From the NCBI GenBank assembly GCA_016188065.1, contig JACPIN010000010.1:32224-96223 (forward strand): DNA of 64,000 nucleotides. The letters are read 5' to 3'. A model generated the notes under the pieces. It saw only the letters and a list, made by a program, of their open reading frames with translations. It was not told where the DNA came from and made no database searches. Of this stretch, positions 28,613-38,848 are shown in pieces (positions within the stretch are counted from its first letter, which is position 1; each line of letters starts with the position of its first letter). The DNA comes from Candidatus Woesearchaeota archaeon. GTDB lineage: Archaea > Nanobdellota > Nanobdellia > SCGC-AAA011-G17 > ARS1403. A program made the translations under genes and the position numbers.

Positions 28613-29845
28613 TCATACCGAATCTAATTCAGATAATGCCTTTACAAAATTCTGAAAACCCATTTCAATGTTTCTAAGTATCCCGGCTATGTTTGTAAAA
28701 AAATTAAATAGACTATGATGCCCCCTAAACCATTGAGAAAAAGGCCGGGCATCATTTGGGCTGTAAACAGGGCAGTGCCTGCAATTTTGTATCTGTGTAT
28801 GGATCGCACTCCTATGGTTGCTGTAATTTACAATTGCATTATGCAAATGATTGTATTGTTGTGTTATTCTGGCGGAAATCTCTCTTGCACGTTTTTTCTT
28901 CTTTCCCTTAACAGAATCTAGCGCCCTATTTATCACTAATGCATTTTTATGCAATTCATGCATATTATGCCGATTGATAAAATTTAATCTGCTTGGATTT
29001 CCAGTTAACTCATATGCAAGCGCAGCCGGGGTATTTCCAGTATTGTGCAGCTGCTCAATTATTTCATTTGATAAAGAAATTGTGTTTCTAACCGTCTCTC
29101 TTATATTGCCCAATTCATCCCTCTCCTCCGCAGGACCTTCTTCTCTCACTTCAGCCTCTCCATCTTTTTTCTTAAACCCCATATACAGCCTATGAATCAT
29201 CATTATTAGTGCAAAAATAATAGCAAAGATAACCATCAGGCTAGTTACGCTTTGTACAAATCCGTAATTAAGCGCATTGACAAATTGGTCATGCAATTCT
29301 GTGAAAACAATCAGCAATAGGAAAAACAATAAAGCAGAAACTAGGTTTACAGCCCTGTCTTCAGGATGGTCTTTGCTCCATTTGTACAGGAAATACGAGG
29401 GTAATCCAACAGCTGCAGCCAACAGCAAGAAACCAATTAATCCTCCAAGCAAGTCTCTAAATACCAGATCCAACAATCTTTCAGGAATAAATGCAACTGA
29501 AAATAATGCAAGAATGGCAGCAATTATTTTTGAGAATTTATCATGCATTCCCTTGCCACTGAAAAACTTCTTGAAAACATTCGCGAAAATTAAATATAAT
29601 ATAATCCACAAAGCCAATCTAGTAGCACCATAAAAATTAAATTTAATCGAATCAAAAATCGGATTTACAATTCCTCCAAGAATAAGATCAAGGGCAGAAC
29701 TTATCGCATTTGAAACGCCGCTTCTCGCTCCGAATCCACTTGCTCTTCTTCCGTATTGAAAATCAAATCCAAAACTCTGAGCATAAGCATCAACGCCCAA
29801 TAAAAAAATAAGCAGTATGAGAGCGAAGCCTCTTTTTGTAAACAT
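28613..29845 (-). CDS. Secreted/polytopic membrane protein, likely paralogue of 27686-28576
   Basis: Signal peptide MFTKRGFALILLIFLLGVDAYAQ, TM segments, long hydrophilic C-terminus. Confidence 0.55.
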   Translation of the reverse strand: MFTKRGFALILLIFLLGVDAYAQSFGFDFQYGRRASGFGARSGVSNAISSALDLILGGIVNPIFDSIKFNFYGATRLALWIILYLIFANVFKKFFSGKGMHDKFSKIIAAILALFSVAFIPERLLDLVFRDLLGGLIGFLLLAAAVGLPSYFLYKWSKDHPEDRAVNLVSALLFFLLLIVFTELHDQFVNALNYGFVQSVTSLMVIFAIIFALIMMIHRLYMGFKKKDGEAEVREEGPAEERDELGNIRETVRNTISLSNEIIEQLHNTGNTPAALAYELTGNPSRLNFINRHNMHELHKNALVINRALDSVKGKKKKRAREISARITQQYNHLHNAIVNYSNHRSAIHTQIQNCRHCPVYSPNDARPFSQWFRGHHSLFNFFTNIAGILRNIEMGFQNFVKALSELDSV

Positions 29846-29927
29846 GAAATCACCTTTCTTTTAATCAGCCTAAATTCTATATAAACATTGTGGTAAATTT
29901 TATAACAAGAAGAATTAATGTAGATTT

Positions 29928-30683
29928 ATGAAAATTCCATCATCTTACGATATCATAGGCAGCATTGCAGTGCTTTCAGAAAAAACAAAGAATCCTAAAA
30001 AGATTGCCCAAGAATTATTAAAGAATTTTAAGAATATAAAAACGGTAGCCGTTAAAATCGGAATTCACGCAGGCAAATACCGTTTGCAAAAAACAAAAAT
30101 ACTCGCAGGAAAAAAAACAAAAATAGTTTTGTATAAAGAAAATGGCTGCTTATTCAAGTTAAACATAGACAAGACATATTTTTCTCCAAGATTGGGAAAT
30201 GAGAGGCTGAGAATCTCAAAGCTAATTAAAAAAAACGAATCTATTTTAGTGATGTTTTCTGGAGTCGCCGTCTACCCGATAAATATTTCAAAGCATTCTG
30301 AAGCAAAAGAAATTTATGCAATTGAGATAAATAAATCCGCTCACAAATTTGCAGAAGAAAATTTAAAATTAAATAAAGTTGAAAATGTAAAACTATTTTT
30401 AGGCGATGTGAGGAAGGTTTTTCCGAAAATTGAAAAGAAGTTTGACAGGGTTATAATGCCGCTGCCTGGAGATGCCGAATCATATTTAGGCATAGCAATT
30501 AAAAAACTCAAAGCCAAAGGCATTATTCATTTCTACGATTTTCAAAGAGAAGAAGATATTCCAGAAGCATCAATAGAGAAAATAAAAAAACACTGCAATC
30601 CAAAAATATTAAACGTCGTTAAAGTTGGGCAATATTCCCCAAGAAAATTTAGATTGTGTATAGACTTTATTGTGAAAAAGTAA
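29928..30683 (+). CDS. Trm5-like tRNA (guanine37-N1)-methyltransferase family protein
   Basis: MKIPSSYDIIGSIAVL, SPRLGNERLRISKLI, VMFSGVAVYPINIS, AIEINKSAHKFAEENLKLN, FDRVIMPLPGDAESYL. Confidence 0.85.
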   Translation: MKIPSSYDIIGSIAVLSEKTKNPKKIAQELLKNFKNIKTVAVKIGIHAGKYRLQKTKILAGKKTKIVLYKENGCLFKLNIDKTYFSPRLGNERLRISKLIKKNESILVMFSGVAVYPINISKHSEAKEIYAIEINKSAHKFAEENLKLNKVENVKLFLGDVRKVFPKIEKKFDRVIMPLPGDAESYLGIAIKKLKAKGIIHFYDFQREEDIPEASIEKIKKHCNPKILNVVKVGQYSPRKFRLCIDFIVKK

Positions 30684-31272
30684 CTCCAACACTGAGCTTT
30701 ATTCCTTTGCTTTTATCTGAGTCAAAAAAGTGATCATAAGTTCCTCTAAAAAATACCCCTGTTTTTTTGTTCTTCTTAACAGGAGCGCCAACGCTAACCT
30801 CTCCATAGATTCCATGCAAACTCTTTCTGTCAATAGATCGTTTTAACTCCTGTCTTAGAAATTTTCTATCCGCAGCTTCAAAAATATTACTCCCCTCCAT
30901 AGCGACGCCGCCAATGCCAATGTAAGTATATCGATTTCCAAATCTTAATCCACCGTAGAATCTAGTTAGTTCAGCTCTTTCTTGCTCTCCTTCAACAAGA
31001 TTTTTGCCAATCAATCCGAACTCTCCTCTTCTGTCTCCAAATTTTGTAAACCAACCTCCCCCTATTCTAGCCCCATATCTTTCATTGCCATAATCTCCAT
31101 CAATCTCAAAGCCGTAGGGTATACCATTCAAAGCAACAACGTCGCCAAATGGGCTATATGCTCCAAGGCTTCCAGAAAGAGAAAATTTTTCCTCTGCATT
31201 AACATCACTAAAATTTAACAGTCCGATTAGTCCAGCGAATCCAACAGTTTTAGCAATTAAAGTTCTTTTCAT
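30667..31272 (-). CDS. Secreted protein with outer-membrane beta-barrel-like pattern
   Basis: Signal peptide ending NAEE; alternating hydrophobic/Gly strands; C-terminal GIKLSVGVTFSQ. Confidence 0.45.
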   Translation of the reverse strand: MKRTLIAKTVGFAGLIGLLNFSDVNAEEKFSLSGSLGAYSPFGDVVALNGIPYGFEIDGDYGNERYGARIGGGWFTKFGDRRGEFGLIGKNLVEGEQERAELTRFYGGLRFGNRYTYIGIGGVAMEGSNIFEAADRKFLRQELKRSIDRKSLHGIYGEVSVGAPVKKNKKTGVFFRGTYDHFFDSDKSKGIKLSVGVTFSQ

Positions 31273-31309
31273 TACTACTTTAAAGTCAAAAATTAATTTA
31301 TAAAACTTT

Positions 31310-31573
31310 CTATTTATCCAGGGAGACCAAGATTTCCTTCAACCTCTTAATAACCGAGCTATCGATAGACTCTTTATTCTTCAGGGACTTATAAATCCAC
31401 TCCAATTTCTCTGCAGGTTTAATAAAAGCCTTTTCTTCAAGTAGTCTTGCAAAGATTTCAATCTCTCTAAGATAATTTATTATCTCTCTCTTACTTAATT
31501 TTTTTCCGTTATTCTTGGAAATCTCTTCTACAAAGCTAGCAAAACTTCTTTGTATCGTTTCTATTGAAGCCAT
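31310..31573 (-). CDS. Hypothetical helical protein
   Basis: 87-aa ORF. Confidence 0.4.
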   Translation of the reverse strand: MASIETIQRSFASFVEEISKNNGKKLSKREIINYLREIEIFARLLEEKAFIKPAEKLEWIYKSLKNKESIDSSVIKRLKEILVSLDK

Positions 31574-31616
31574 TTACAAAGGCAATTCTTAAATATATAA
31601 AAATCTTCTGTTAGTC

Positions 31617-32204
31617 ATGCATTCATCATTAAAAAAATTAGAACACATCACAGACCGAGTTATCCCCTATCTGCTTATCCTTTTAGCGGCAATCTTAATC
31701 GTGGAATTCTTCTTCAAGGAAATTGCTCTTGCATATCACAACTTGATCACTACCGGTGATTTGATTATAGTTTTATTCTTCTCAATGGACCTCGCATTCA
31801 AGTTCAATCGAGTCAGAAAAGTCAAGCTGTTTCTAAAAAAATATTGGCTTGATATAATTGCAGTATTTCCATTCTTCCTATTATTCAGGCTGGTTGAAGA
31901 AGTTTTCTTTTTGTTCAGATTAAGCCCGGAATTAAGTGAAGGGCAGAAGTTTTTTCATATTGGATTAGAGACAGAGAAGTTTGCAAAAGAAGAGCGGGCA
32001 TTAAGGGAATTAGCAGAACTGCAAAAAGAAACGAGATTAACAAGAACAAGATTGTTTGCTCGCTTTTTTAGATTGCCTCGATTGATAAAAATTTTCCCAT
32101 TCTATGAAAAGCCAATAAAAAAAGAGATTAAAGTTATCGAGAAGGATATTGAAAAATTAGAAAAGAAAACATCCAAAAAGAAAAAATCAAAAGCCAAGCT
32201 CTAA
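31617..32204 (+). CDS. Membrane protein, voltage-sensor/ion-channel-like
   Basis: VLFFSMDLAFKFNRVRKVKLFLKKYWLDIIAVFPFFLLFRLVEE resembles S3-S4 region. Confidence 0.4.
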   Translation: MHSSLKKLEHITDRVIPYLLILLAAILIVEFFFKEIALAYHNLITTGDLIIVLFFSMDLAFKFNRVRKVKLFLKKYWLDIIAVFPFFLLFRLVEEVFFLFRLSPELSEGQKFFHIGLETEKFAKEERALRELAELQKETRLTRTRLFARFFRLPRLIKIFPFYEKPIKKEIKVIEKDIEKLEKKTSKKKKSKAKL

Positions 32205-33500
32205 GCTTTTCTTTTTTTTAATGGCAGAAGGGGCATCACCGCCATGCCAGCTGTATTTGGGCCTTACTTTTAACGGATAAATCCTTTCAGAAACATCGTC
32301 TAATATCACTCCAGCTCCTTGCTCTTTTGGCAGCTCATTTATAGCTTCAGTCAAGCCTTTTTCCATGTAGCTTTGCATCATCGCATTTAGCGCATCGACA
32401 TCCTGTTTTGCAGTTACCCTATGGCACAAAATTATATCTGCTTGTGTCAAAACATCATCGTGGACTTTGGCTGGCTGCTGTGTTGCAAGCACCAAGCTGA
32501 TTCCAGGCTGCCTTCCTTCCCTCAATAACGAGATTAGTGCTTCTGTAGCAGGAGTATCTTTTTCTTTGGATAAAAAATTATGGGCTTCATCAATAAATAT
32601 CCACAATAAAGGCAGTTCACTTTTGTATTCTTCATCTTTAAAAATACTGTATCCTTTTTCAATAGCATCCACTTCCTCTTTTTTTCTGTAGATTATTCTG
32701 TCCGCAAGAAGTTTATTAGAAACAATTCCGGCTACAAGAGATTTAATATTCCAGTTTCCAGAAACTTGGCCGTAAGCACTCAAATCAATTATATTTACCC
32801 TTCCTCTATCGGCGATTTTACTGAGGTCAACAGCATCCTCGTCAAACAGTCCCCAGGCATTTGCAGCAATAAATAATCCCTCCACTCTGTCTTTAACTTT
32901 CTGCTCAGATTTATTATCGTCTTCAACTTCATCCAAAATATCTTTTATGGAATAATCTCCGCTTAATCTCTTCAGGGTTCTCGCAATCAAAACACCGTCG
33001 TCGCTATTCACCTCAACTCCAAAAACACTGCACCAGTCCCCAGCATTCAATAGTTTAGGCTGCAAAGCAAATTCATAATCTGCAGGAATTCCCTTGTCTT
33101 TATAGTCTTGAAAATATCCTTTAGGAACAAATAAATCAACATTAAATCCTTTAGCCTGCAGTCCCCATTCCTCAAGCAAAGCTTCATCTTTTTTATTTGG
33201 ATACTTCATCGTCCAGAATATCCCCATTGTGTCGAAAATTATGATGCTCATATTATTTTTTATTTCATCAGGAAAATCCAAAACACTCTCGCACATCACG
33301 CCCATGCTATAAGATTTCCCGCTTGATCTTTTTCCACAGAGGAGTATGACATGGTTTCTTGCAACATCCAAATAAACATTGTTAGCCAGGCTTGTTACTC
33401 TTCCCATTTGAACATAAGTTTTTCCTAAAAAGACAGTACCCTCTTTTCCAAACTTCTTTTTATCATCTTCATCTCTTCCTATGATTATATCGTAAGCCAT
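32187..33500 (-). CDS. HerA/DUF87-type ATPase
   Basis: HVILLCGKRSSGKSYSMGVMCE Walker A, PLLWIFIDEAHNFLSKEKDTPATEALISLLREGRQPGISLVLATQQPAKVHDDVLTQADIILCHRVTAKQD. Confidence 0.85.
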   Translation of the reverse strand: MAYDIIIGRDEDDKKKFGKEGTVFLGKTYVQMGRVTSLANNVYLDVARNHVILLCGKRSSGKSYSMGVMCESVLDFPDEIKNNMSIIIFDTMGIFWTMKYPNKKDEALLEEWGLQAKGFNVDLFVPKGYFQDYKDKGIPADYEFALQPKLLNAGDWCSVFGVEVNSDDGVLIARTLKRLSGDYSIKDILDEVEDDNKSEQKVKDRVEGLFIAANAWGLFDEDAVDLSKIADRGRVNIIDLSAYGQVSGNWNIKSLVAGIVSNKLLADRIIYRKKEEVDAIEKGYSIFKDEEYKSELPLLWIFIDEAHNFLSKEKDTPATEALISLLREGRQPGISLVLATQQPAKVHDDVLTQADIILCHRVTAKQDVDALNAMMQSYMEKGLTEAINELPKEQGAGVILDDVSERIYPLKVRPKYSWHGGDAPSAIKKKKSLELGF

Positions 33501-33505
33501 GAGAA

Positions 33506-33880
33506 TTATTTCTTAAAGTAATGCCTCAATCCAAATGCAATCAAAGCACCAAGTAGCACCCATCCAATGTAAGGCAATAGCTGGTCAAGAATTGCAATTC
33601 CAGGATCTAAAACAATCAGATAGCTCAAAGCAGATTTTCCTCCTTCTGCACCGGCATTCAATGATTCAGAAGTTAAAATCCTAATAACATTTTTGAACAA
33701 TAATATATAAATGACAATGACAAGTATAGACATAAAGCCGGCAACAGCATTGTTCTCTTCAATAACCTCTTTCACTAATGCCCTCACCATCGGAAGGAGA
33801 AAAGCAATTGCAATATAAGCAGCAACTACAGAGAATATGATGCTCAAAACAGAAGTAACCCAAATTTCAGTGCTTGCCAA
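33506..33880 (-). CDS. Small polytopic membrane protein
   Basis: About 3 TM segments; 5 nt upstream of HerA-like ATPase. Confidence 0.55.
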   Translation of the reverse strand: MASTEIWVTSVLSIIFSVVAAYIAIAFLLPMVRALVKEVIEENNAVAGFMSILVIVIYILLFKNVIRILTSESLNAGAEGGKSALSYLIVLDPGIAILDQLLPYIGWVLLGALIAFGLRHYFKK

Positions 33881-33961
33881 TTTATCACCTATTGAATAAA
33901 ACGAAAACTTTTATTTAAATCTATCGCTATCTTTTTAAACCTTATTTTCCACAACATACTT

Positions 33962-34822
33962 ATGATAAAGAACCAGCTGAAGACAGTTTTATTCCTCGGC
34001 ATATTGTCCGGAATCTTATTAATTATAGGAAGGCTTATCGGAGGAGCGCAAGGGCTGGCAGTAGCATTAGTATTTGCAATTTTGATGAATGTCGGTAGCT
34101 ATTTCTTCTCGCACAAATTAATCCTTTTAATGTACAGGGCTAAAGAAGTTTCAAAAAAAGATAATCCGGCACTGCATGAAATGGTTGAAGAGATATGTAA
34201 AGAAGCAAATATCCCAAAGCCGAAAATCTATCTTGTTCCAACAGAAGCTCCAAACGCGTTTGCGGCAGGGCCGAATCCAAAAAAATCTGTTGTGGCAGTT
34301 ACTCAGGGAATTTTAAAATTATTAAGCAAAGAAGAGTTGAAAGGCGTCCTAGCTCACGAAGTAGCGCATGTCAAAAATAGGGATATCTTGATTGCAACAA
34401 TAGCTGCGACAATGGCTTCAGTAATTACTTATACTGCTCATATGGCTCAGTTTGCAGCTATGTTCGGCGGAGGGAGCAGAGACGAAAACAACGGTGGAGG
34501 AAACGTAATTAGCCTTTTATTATTAGCAATATTAGCACCATTAGCAGCAATGTTAATCCAGTTAGCTATCTCAAGAAGTAGAGAGTTTATTGCAGATGAG
34601 ACAGGAGCAAGACTGATAAAAAAAGCTGAACCTCTGGCAAAAGCATTGGAAAAGCTGGAGTCAGGAGCAAAAAATCATCCATTAAGATTTGGATCCGATT
34701 CAACGAATCATATGTTTATCATAAGTCCATTTAGGGGAGCAGGAAAAACCTTTCTTAGTTTGTTCATGACACATCCATTAACTTCAGATCGCTGTAAAAG
34801 ATTAAGGTCGTTAAGCATTTAG
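33962..34822 (+). CDS. htpX: HtpX-family zinc metalloprotease
   Basis: LAHEVAHVKNRD, NAFAAGPNPKKSVVAVTQG. Confidence 0.9.
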   Translation: MIKNQLKTVLFLGILSGILLIIGRLIGGAQGLAVALVFAILMNVGSYFFSHKLILLMYRAKEVSKKDNPALHEMVEEICKEANIPKPKIYLVPTEAPNAFAAGPNPKKSVVAVTQGILKLLSKEELKGVLAHEVAHVKNRDILIATIAATMASVITYTAHMAQFAAMFGGGSRDENNGGGNVISLLLLAILAPLAAMLIQLAISRSREFIADETGARLIKKAEPLAKALEKLESGAKNHPLRFGSDSTNHMFIISPFRGAGKTFLSLFMTHPLTSDRCKRLRSLSI

Positions 34823-34831
34823 TTTCAGAAG

Positions 34832-35122
34832 TTATTCCTCAATAATTTCTAGTTTTCCAAACTTTCCAGCGCTTAGTTGTTTCTCTCCTTGATATTCTCC
34901 ACAGTAGCCGTTGCTTATCTTAACCTTATCACCAACATTTACGCTATCAACCTCTTCATTCCACAAAGTTAAAGTTATCTTCCCGCTTTTGTCCTTCAAA
35001 ACAGCATTGCAAACCTTTCCTATCTTGCCAAACTTTTCAAATTCCCTAGGTGCATCCTTGCTGATAATTTCGCCAGAAACATCAATCTTTCCTTGTTTAG
35101 ATTGTATCTTGCCTATCTCCAT
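34832..35122 (-). CDS. OB-fold ssDNA-binding (RPA-like) protein
   Basis: KIDVSGEIISK...VCNAVLKDKSGKITLTLWNEEVDSVNVGDKVKISNGYC. Confidence 0.7.
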   Translation of the reverse strand: MEIGKIQSKQGKIDVSGEIISKDAPREFEKFGKIGKVCNAVLKDKSGKITLTLWNEEVDSVNVGDKVKISNGYCGEYQGEKQLSAGKFGKLEIIEE

Positions 35123-36270
35123 CAGAAATCCTCCACATATTTAATTTCATCATCATCTAGCTCCAGTTCAGAAGCAACTTTTTCATCCTTTAAAAATTTA
35201 ACGTAATTATCAAACTCTTTGTAAGCCTTGCGAGTTGAAAAATACGTCTTTCTAGCAAGTTTTTCTGCAATGCTTTTTCTTTTGGAATTTCTGTTTTTAG
35301 CAATCCACATTTTCAGAATTCTAGTAGATCTCCTGTAAGGAAAATATCCTTCTCTCTTCTCGCTTTTGCTCAGTCCAACACCTGCACTCATCAATGCACT
35401 TTGATAAACTAAAAATCTATGATGCTGCCTTTTTATAATTCTCCCTCTAAAAACATCTGCTCTGCTCAGCATTTCATACGCTTTCAGTAAATCATTTCCA
35501 GAATATTCTTTGTCTAAATTCTCGTCAAGCCATAATAGAATCTCGTCTAAGTCTTCATCAACATTTGAAAAAGCATTCAACAAGACATTAACATCCTTGC
35601 TCTTGAAAACAAGCTTTAATGCTTCATTAATTTCCCTTACATACTCTCTATCATCACCTTCTTCACTAACTTTTCCATCGACGATGCTAGCTCTAAGATC
35701 CAGCAGACTAGCACGGACATCGCCGTTGTTTTTCCTCGCAATATTTTTCAATTTTTTCTCATCGAACTTTACTTTGTCTCTTTCGCATATGGTTTTAAGC
35801 AATTCAAAAATTTTAAGATAATCAACATGCACGAATTCAACAAGCTCACATTTTTTTCTCAGAGTGGTGAATTTGGAATCCGAAACATCATTAGCTGTCA
35901 GAATTATCGGATACTTGGTTTTATCTATGACTTTATTCAGCTCAGCTAACCCGCCGTAATCATATCTGCCAGAGATTCCGTCAACCTCGTCGATTAAAAT
36001 TAATTTATTTTTTCCAAAAAGGCTTTGTTGCTGAGAAGCAATGCCGATTATGTTTTTTATCTTTTCTTTATTTCTTAAATCGCTGGAATTCAGTTCTAGC
36101 AGTTCCAAATTCTTATCATCAGCTAATGCATAAACTGCAGAAGTCTTTCCAGTTCCAGTCGGGCCGTGAATCAACAAGGCTTTTTTTCTAGGACTTTCAA
36201 GCCACAATAAAATCTTTTTAGTATCCTGTCCAACTATTTCATTTAATTTTTCTGGATTATGTTTTATCAT
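35122..36270 (-). CDS. rfcL: Replication factor C large subunit
   Basis: LLIHGPTGTGKTSAVYALADD, LILIDEVDGISG, order with rfcS. Confidence 0.9.
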   Translation of the reverse strand: MIKHNPEKLNEIVGQDTKKILLWLESPRKKALLIHGPTGTGKTSAVYALADDKNLELLELNSSDLRNKEKIKNIIGIASQQQSLFGKNKLILIDEVDGISGRYDYGGLAELNKVIDKTKYPIILTANDVSDSKFTTLRKKCELVEFVHVDYLKIFELLKTICERDKVKFDEKKLKNIARKNNGDVRASLLDLRASIVDGKVSEEGDDREYVREINEALKLVFKSKDVNVLLNAFSNVDEDLDEILLWLDENLDKEYSGNDLLKAYEMLSRADVFRGRIIKRQHHRFLVYQSALMSAGVGLSKSEKREGYFPYRRSTRILKMWIAKNRNSKRKSIAEKLARKTYFSTRKAYKEFDNYVKFLKDEKVASELELDDDEIKYVEDF

Positions 36271-37216
36271 TTTTCATAAAATTTACAATTAAAGATTCCA
36301 ATTGTAAAAATTCGTCGCTGCCCTCTACCATTCTAAATTCTATTTCGCCGCATTTGTCTATGAGCTCAATTTTTCTCCCATCAGGAATTTTCAAATTCCA
36401 GATTTCTGCTTGAATTTGCTTAACAATATCCATTCCGGATAAGCCATGTTTTAGCATTACATCTAGCAGTTTCTCTTTTGCATTAGCAAACTTTCCATCA
36501 ACTGCAAGCTCCAAAATTTCTTTTACCTCTTTTGGTCTTGCAGCGCTGACGATTTCATACACTAAATCTTCGGTTATCTTGTTGCTAATCATAGAGCAGC
36601 TCTGCATAAAATTTTCCAGCCTTCTTGCATCTCCGGAGCTAACATATATCAATGCTTCTCTTGCGTTATCATCAACTTTCAACTTTTCTTCTTTACAGAT
36701 TCTATCAACTATTTTATTTATGCTCTCTTTCTCTAAAGGTTTGAATCTAAAGATTGTACAGCGTGACTGAATGGGGTCAAGAATTTTTGAGCTATAATTT
36801 GCAGATAATATAAAACGACAGGTATTGGAATATCGTTCCATTGTACGTCTTAAAGCTTGTTGTGCATCGCGAGTGAGTGAGTCAGCTTCATCAAGTAAAA
36901 TTATCTTAAAAGGAACATTCCCAATGCTTTTTGTTCTTGCGAAATTTTTCACATCCTCTCTAATAACATTTATCCCGCGCTCACTGCTGGCATTAAGTTC
37001 GACAAAGTTTCCCATCCAGTATTCTCCAAATAACTCTTTCGCTATCACTAAAGCAAGAGTTGATTTTCCCACCCCGGGGGGACCGGCTAATAGCAAATGA
37101 GGAATGTTTTTACTGTCAACAAAGGCTTTTATCCTCTTAACTATGTTTTCCTGCCCGATAATGTCTTCAAACTTTTTAGGGCGATGTTTTTCAATCCAAA
37201 TGGAAGAATCTTTCAT
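36257..37216 (-). CDS. rfcS: Replication factor C small subunit
   Basis: WIEKHRPKKFEDIIGQE, GPPGVGKSTLALVIAKELFGE, VELNASSERGINVIRE, DEADSLTRDAQQALRRTME. Confidence 0.95.
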   Translation of the reverse strand: MKDSSIWIEKHRPKKFEDIIGQENIVKRIKAFVDSKNIPHLLLAGPPGVGKSTLALVIAKELFGEYWMGNFVELNASSERGINVIREDVKNFARTKSIGNVPFKIILLDEADSLTRDAQQALRRTMERYSNTCRFILSANYSSKILDPIQSRCTIFRFKPLEKESINKIVDRICKEEKLKVDDNAREALIYVSSGDARRLENFMQSCSMISNKITEDLVYEIVSAARPKEVKEILELAVDGKFANAKEKLLDVMLKHGLSGMDIVKQIQAEIWNLKIPDGRKIELIDKCGEIEFRMVEGSDEFLQLESLIVNFMKNDKT

Positions 37217-37270
37217 ACAAAAAAACCTGCAAACTAGCTTTAAATAAATTTATGTTCTGCATGAAATCCT

Positions 37271-38344
37271 TTATCTGTAATATTTATAAACTTCATCCTC
37301 TATCCCAAATAATCTTGTCTTAAATTTCTCTTTTTTACTAACCTTCTTTCTTACCTTTTCCCAGAATCCTTTTGGGAATAAATCATCGTTCTCCAAATTC
37401 TTAATAAATTGGACAAAAGAAGGGAGTGATAGGTGTGCTAATAGTTCATCCGAAGAAGACAAGGCATAGGTTAAATTAAATCCACGCTCATACGCAATAA
37501 CATCAAGAGCATTAGGATATGGTTTGCTAATCTTATCCAAAAATTCCTTTATCTTTGCAAGCTCTATCTCTAAGAGTTTCCTAAGATCCTCTTGCATATT
37601 CTTGGGTAAATTATAAAATGCTGCATGAATTAGCTCATGTTTGAGGGTAATATAGTTATAACCTGTATTAATCTTGCCAGCCCTAAACCGAATCACATTC
37701 TCCTTAGGGTAATAATATGCCATTCCACCAATAAAATAAAATGTTTTATCAAAAAATAAAACTCCTCTTTTCTTTAATTTTTCAATAAGTTCTGCAAAGA
37801 AAGGCTCGCTGTGAGATATAAACAATCTTTTTACTCTTTCACAAACGTTTTCAGTAATTTCTTTTAAAACCTTCTCGTAAAACTCCTGTTGAGCTATGAT
37901 TCCGAAGTCTCCTTGAAACCCCGCCCAGATCTCTGGCTGGATTTTGAATTCCTTTTTGTTCTCAAACGCCTTAAGGACTTCTTTTTCAAGCCATGCCCAC
38001 TTACCATCAAGTAATTCTCTTTGTTTAGAATTGAAAACATAATTGTTATTTAAGTAAGAACTACCTAAAATCTTCTCTACTAAATCATCCATCTTAGCAA
38101 ACCATTCTTCCGCTCTCTGTACAGAATCAAAAACCAATTTTCTCTCTTTAACCAATTCCAATAAACTAGCTTCACAAGATTTATACAATTTCTCAATTTT
38201 TTCCTTTTTAAAATCATTTTTACTAACATAATTATTCAAATATGCATAAAATTTCAAAACGCTTCTAGGAATTTTGCCACGATGCTTTTTAACAAAACCA
38301 ATGACATGGAAGAGCATTTCAATCAGGTCGTCAGCTTCTTGCAT
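37271..38344 (-). CDS. Putative zinc metalloprotease-like protein
   Basis: ITLKHELIHAAFYN = HExxH, downstream acidic residues. Confidence 0.4.
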   Translation of the reverse strand: MQEADDLIEMLFHVIGFVKKHRGKIPRSVLKFYAYLNNYVSKNDFKKEKIEKLYKSCEASLLELVKERKLVFDSVQRAEEWFAKMDDLVEKILGSSYLNNNYVFNSKQRELLDGKWAWLEKEVLKAFENKKEFKIQPEIWAGFQGDFGIIAQQEFYEKVLKEITENVCERVKRLFISHSEPFFAELIEKLKKRGVLFFDKTFYFIGGMAYYYPKENVIRFRAGKINTGYNYITLKHELIHAAFYNLPKNMQEDLRKLLEIELAKIKEFLDKISKPYPNALDVIAYERGFNLTYALSSSDELLAHLSLPSFVQFIKNLENDDLFPKGFWEKVRKKVSKKEKFKTRLFGIEDEVYKYYR

Positions 38345-38398
38345 GATTTATTAATAATTCAGTTTAATTTAAATATTTCTTATTTCTAATGATTATAA

Positions 38399-38848
38399 AT
38401 GCTCCCAATACATTATCCAGATTCTTGTACATTTTTTGAAATGTTTACAATAGCAAGGGTTAAAACCAAAGAATTAGCCCAATCATATTTTTATGATGTA
38501 AATAGAAAACATGAAGCAATAGTATCAAACTTGACTCTAGGAGAGGTTGTAAAAGGTCTATCAGAATTATCGAATGAAGAACAGAAGAAGCTTTCTTTCC
38601 TGCGCATAGATGATGTCTTAAAAATGGTAAAACTAACCTCTCCCCAATTTCAAGATTACAGCTTGGCATTAGAGTTAAAAGAAATAGATTATAAATTAGA
38701 GCCTGAAGATGCATTACATTTAGCAATGGCAATAAACAACAAAGCGCAAATATTTATGACGATGGGAGAAAGAGACCTAGCTAACAATCCAAATCTCACC
38801 GAATTCCTAAGAGAAAAGGGGCCCAAAATCAATATTTTAGGGGAATAA
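38399..38848 (+). CDS. PIN-like domain protein
   Basis: PDSCTFFEMF, SNLTLGEVVKGL, LEPEDALHLAMAINNKAQIFMTMGERDL. Confidence 0.6.
   Translation: MLPIHYPDSCTFFEMFTIARVKTKELAQSYFYDVNRKHEAIVSNLTLGEVVKGLSELSNEEQKKLSFLRIDDVLKMVKLTSPQFQDYSLALELKEIDYKLEPEDALHLAMAINNKAQIFMTMGERDLANNPNLTEFLREKGPKINILGE

Noticed and set aside
28851-29195. 114-aa and 118-aa plus-strand ORFs over the 28613-29845 membrane gene
   Set aside because: Antisense shadow ORFs without domain similarity or promoter context
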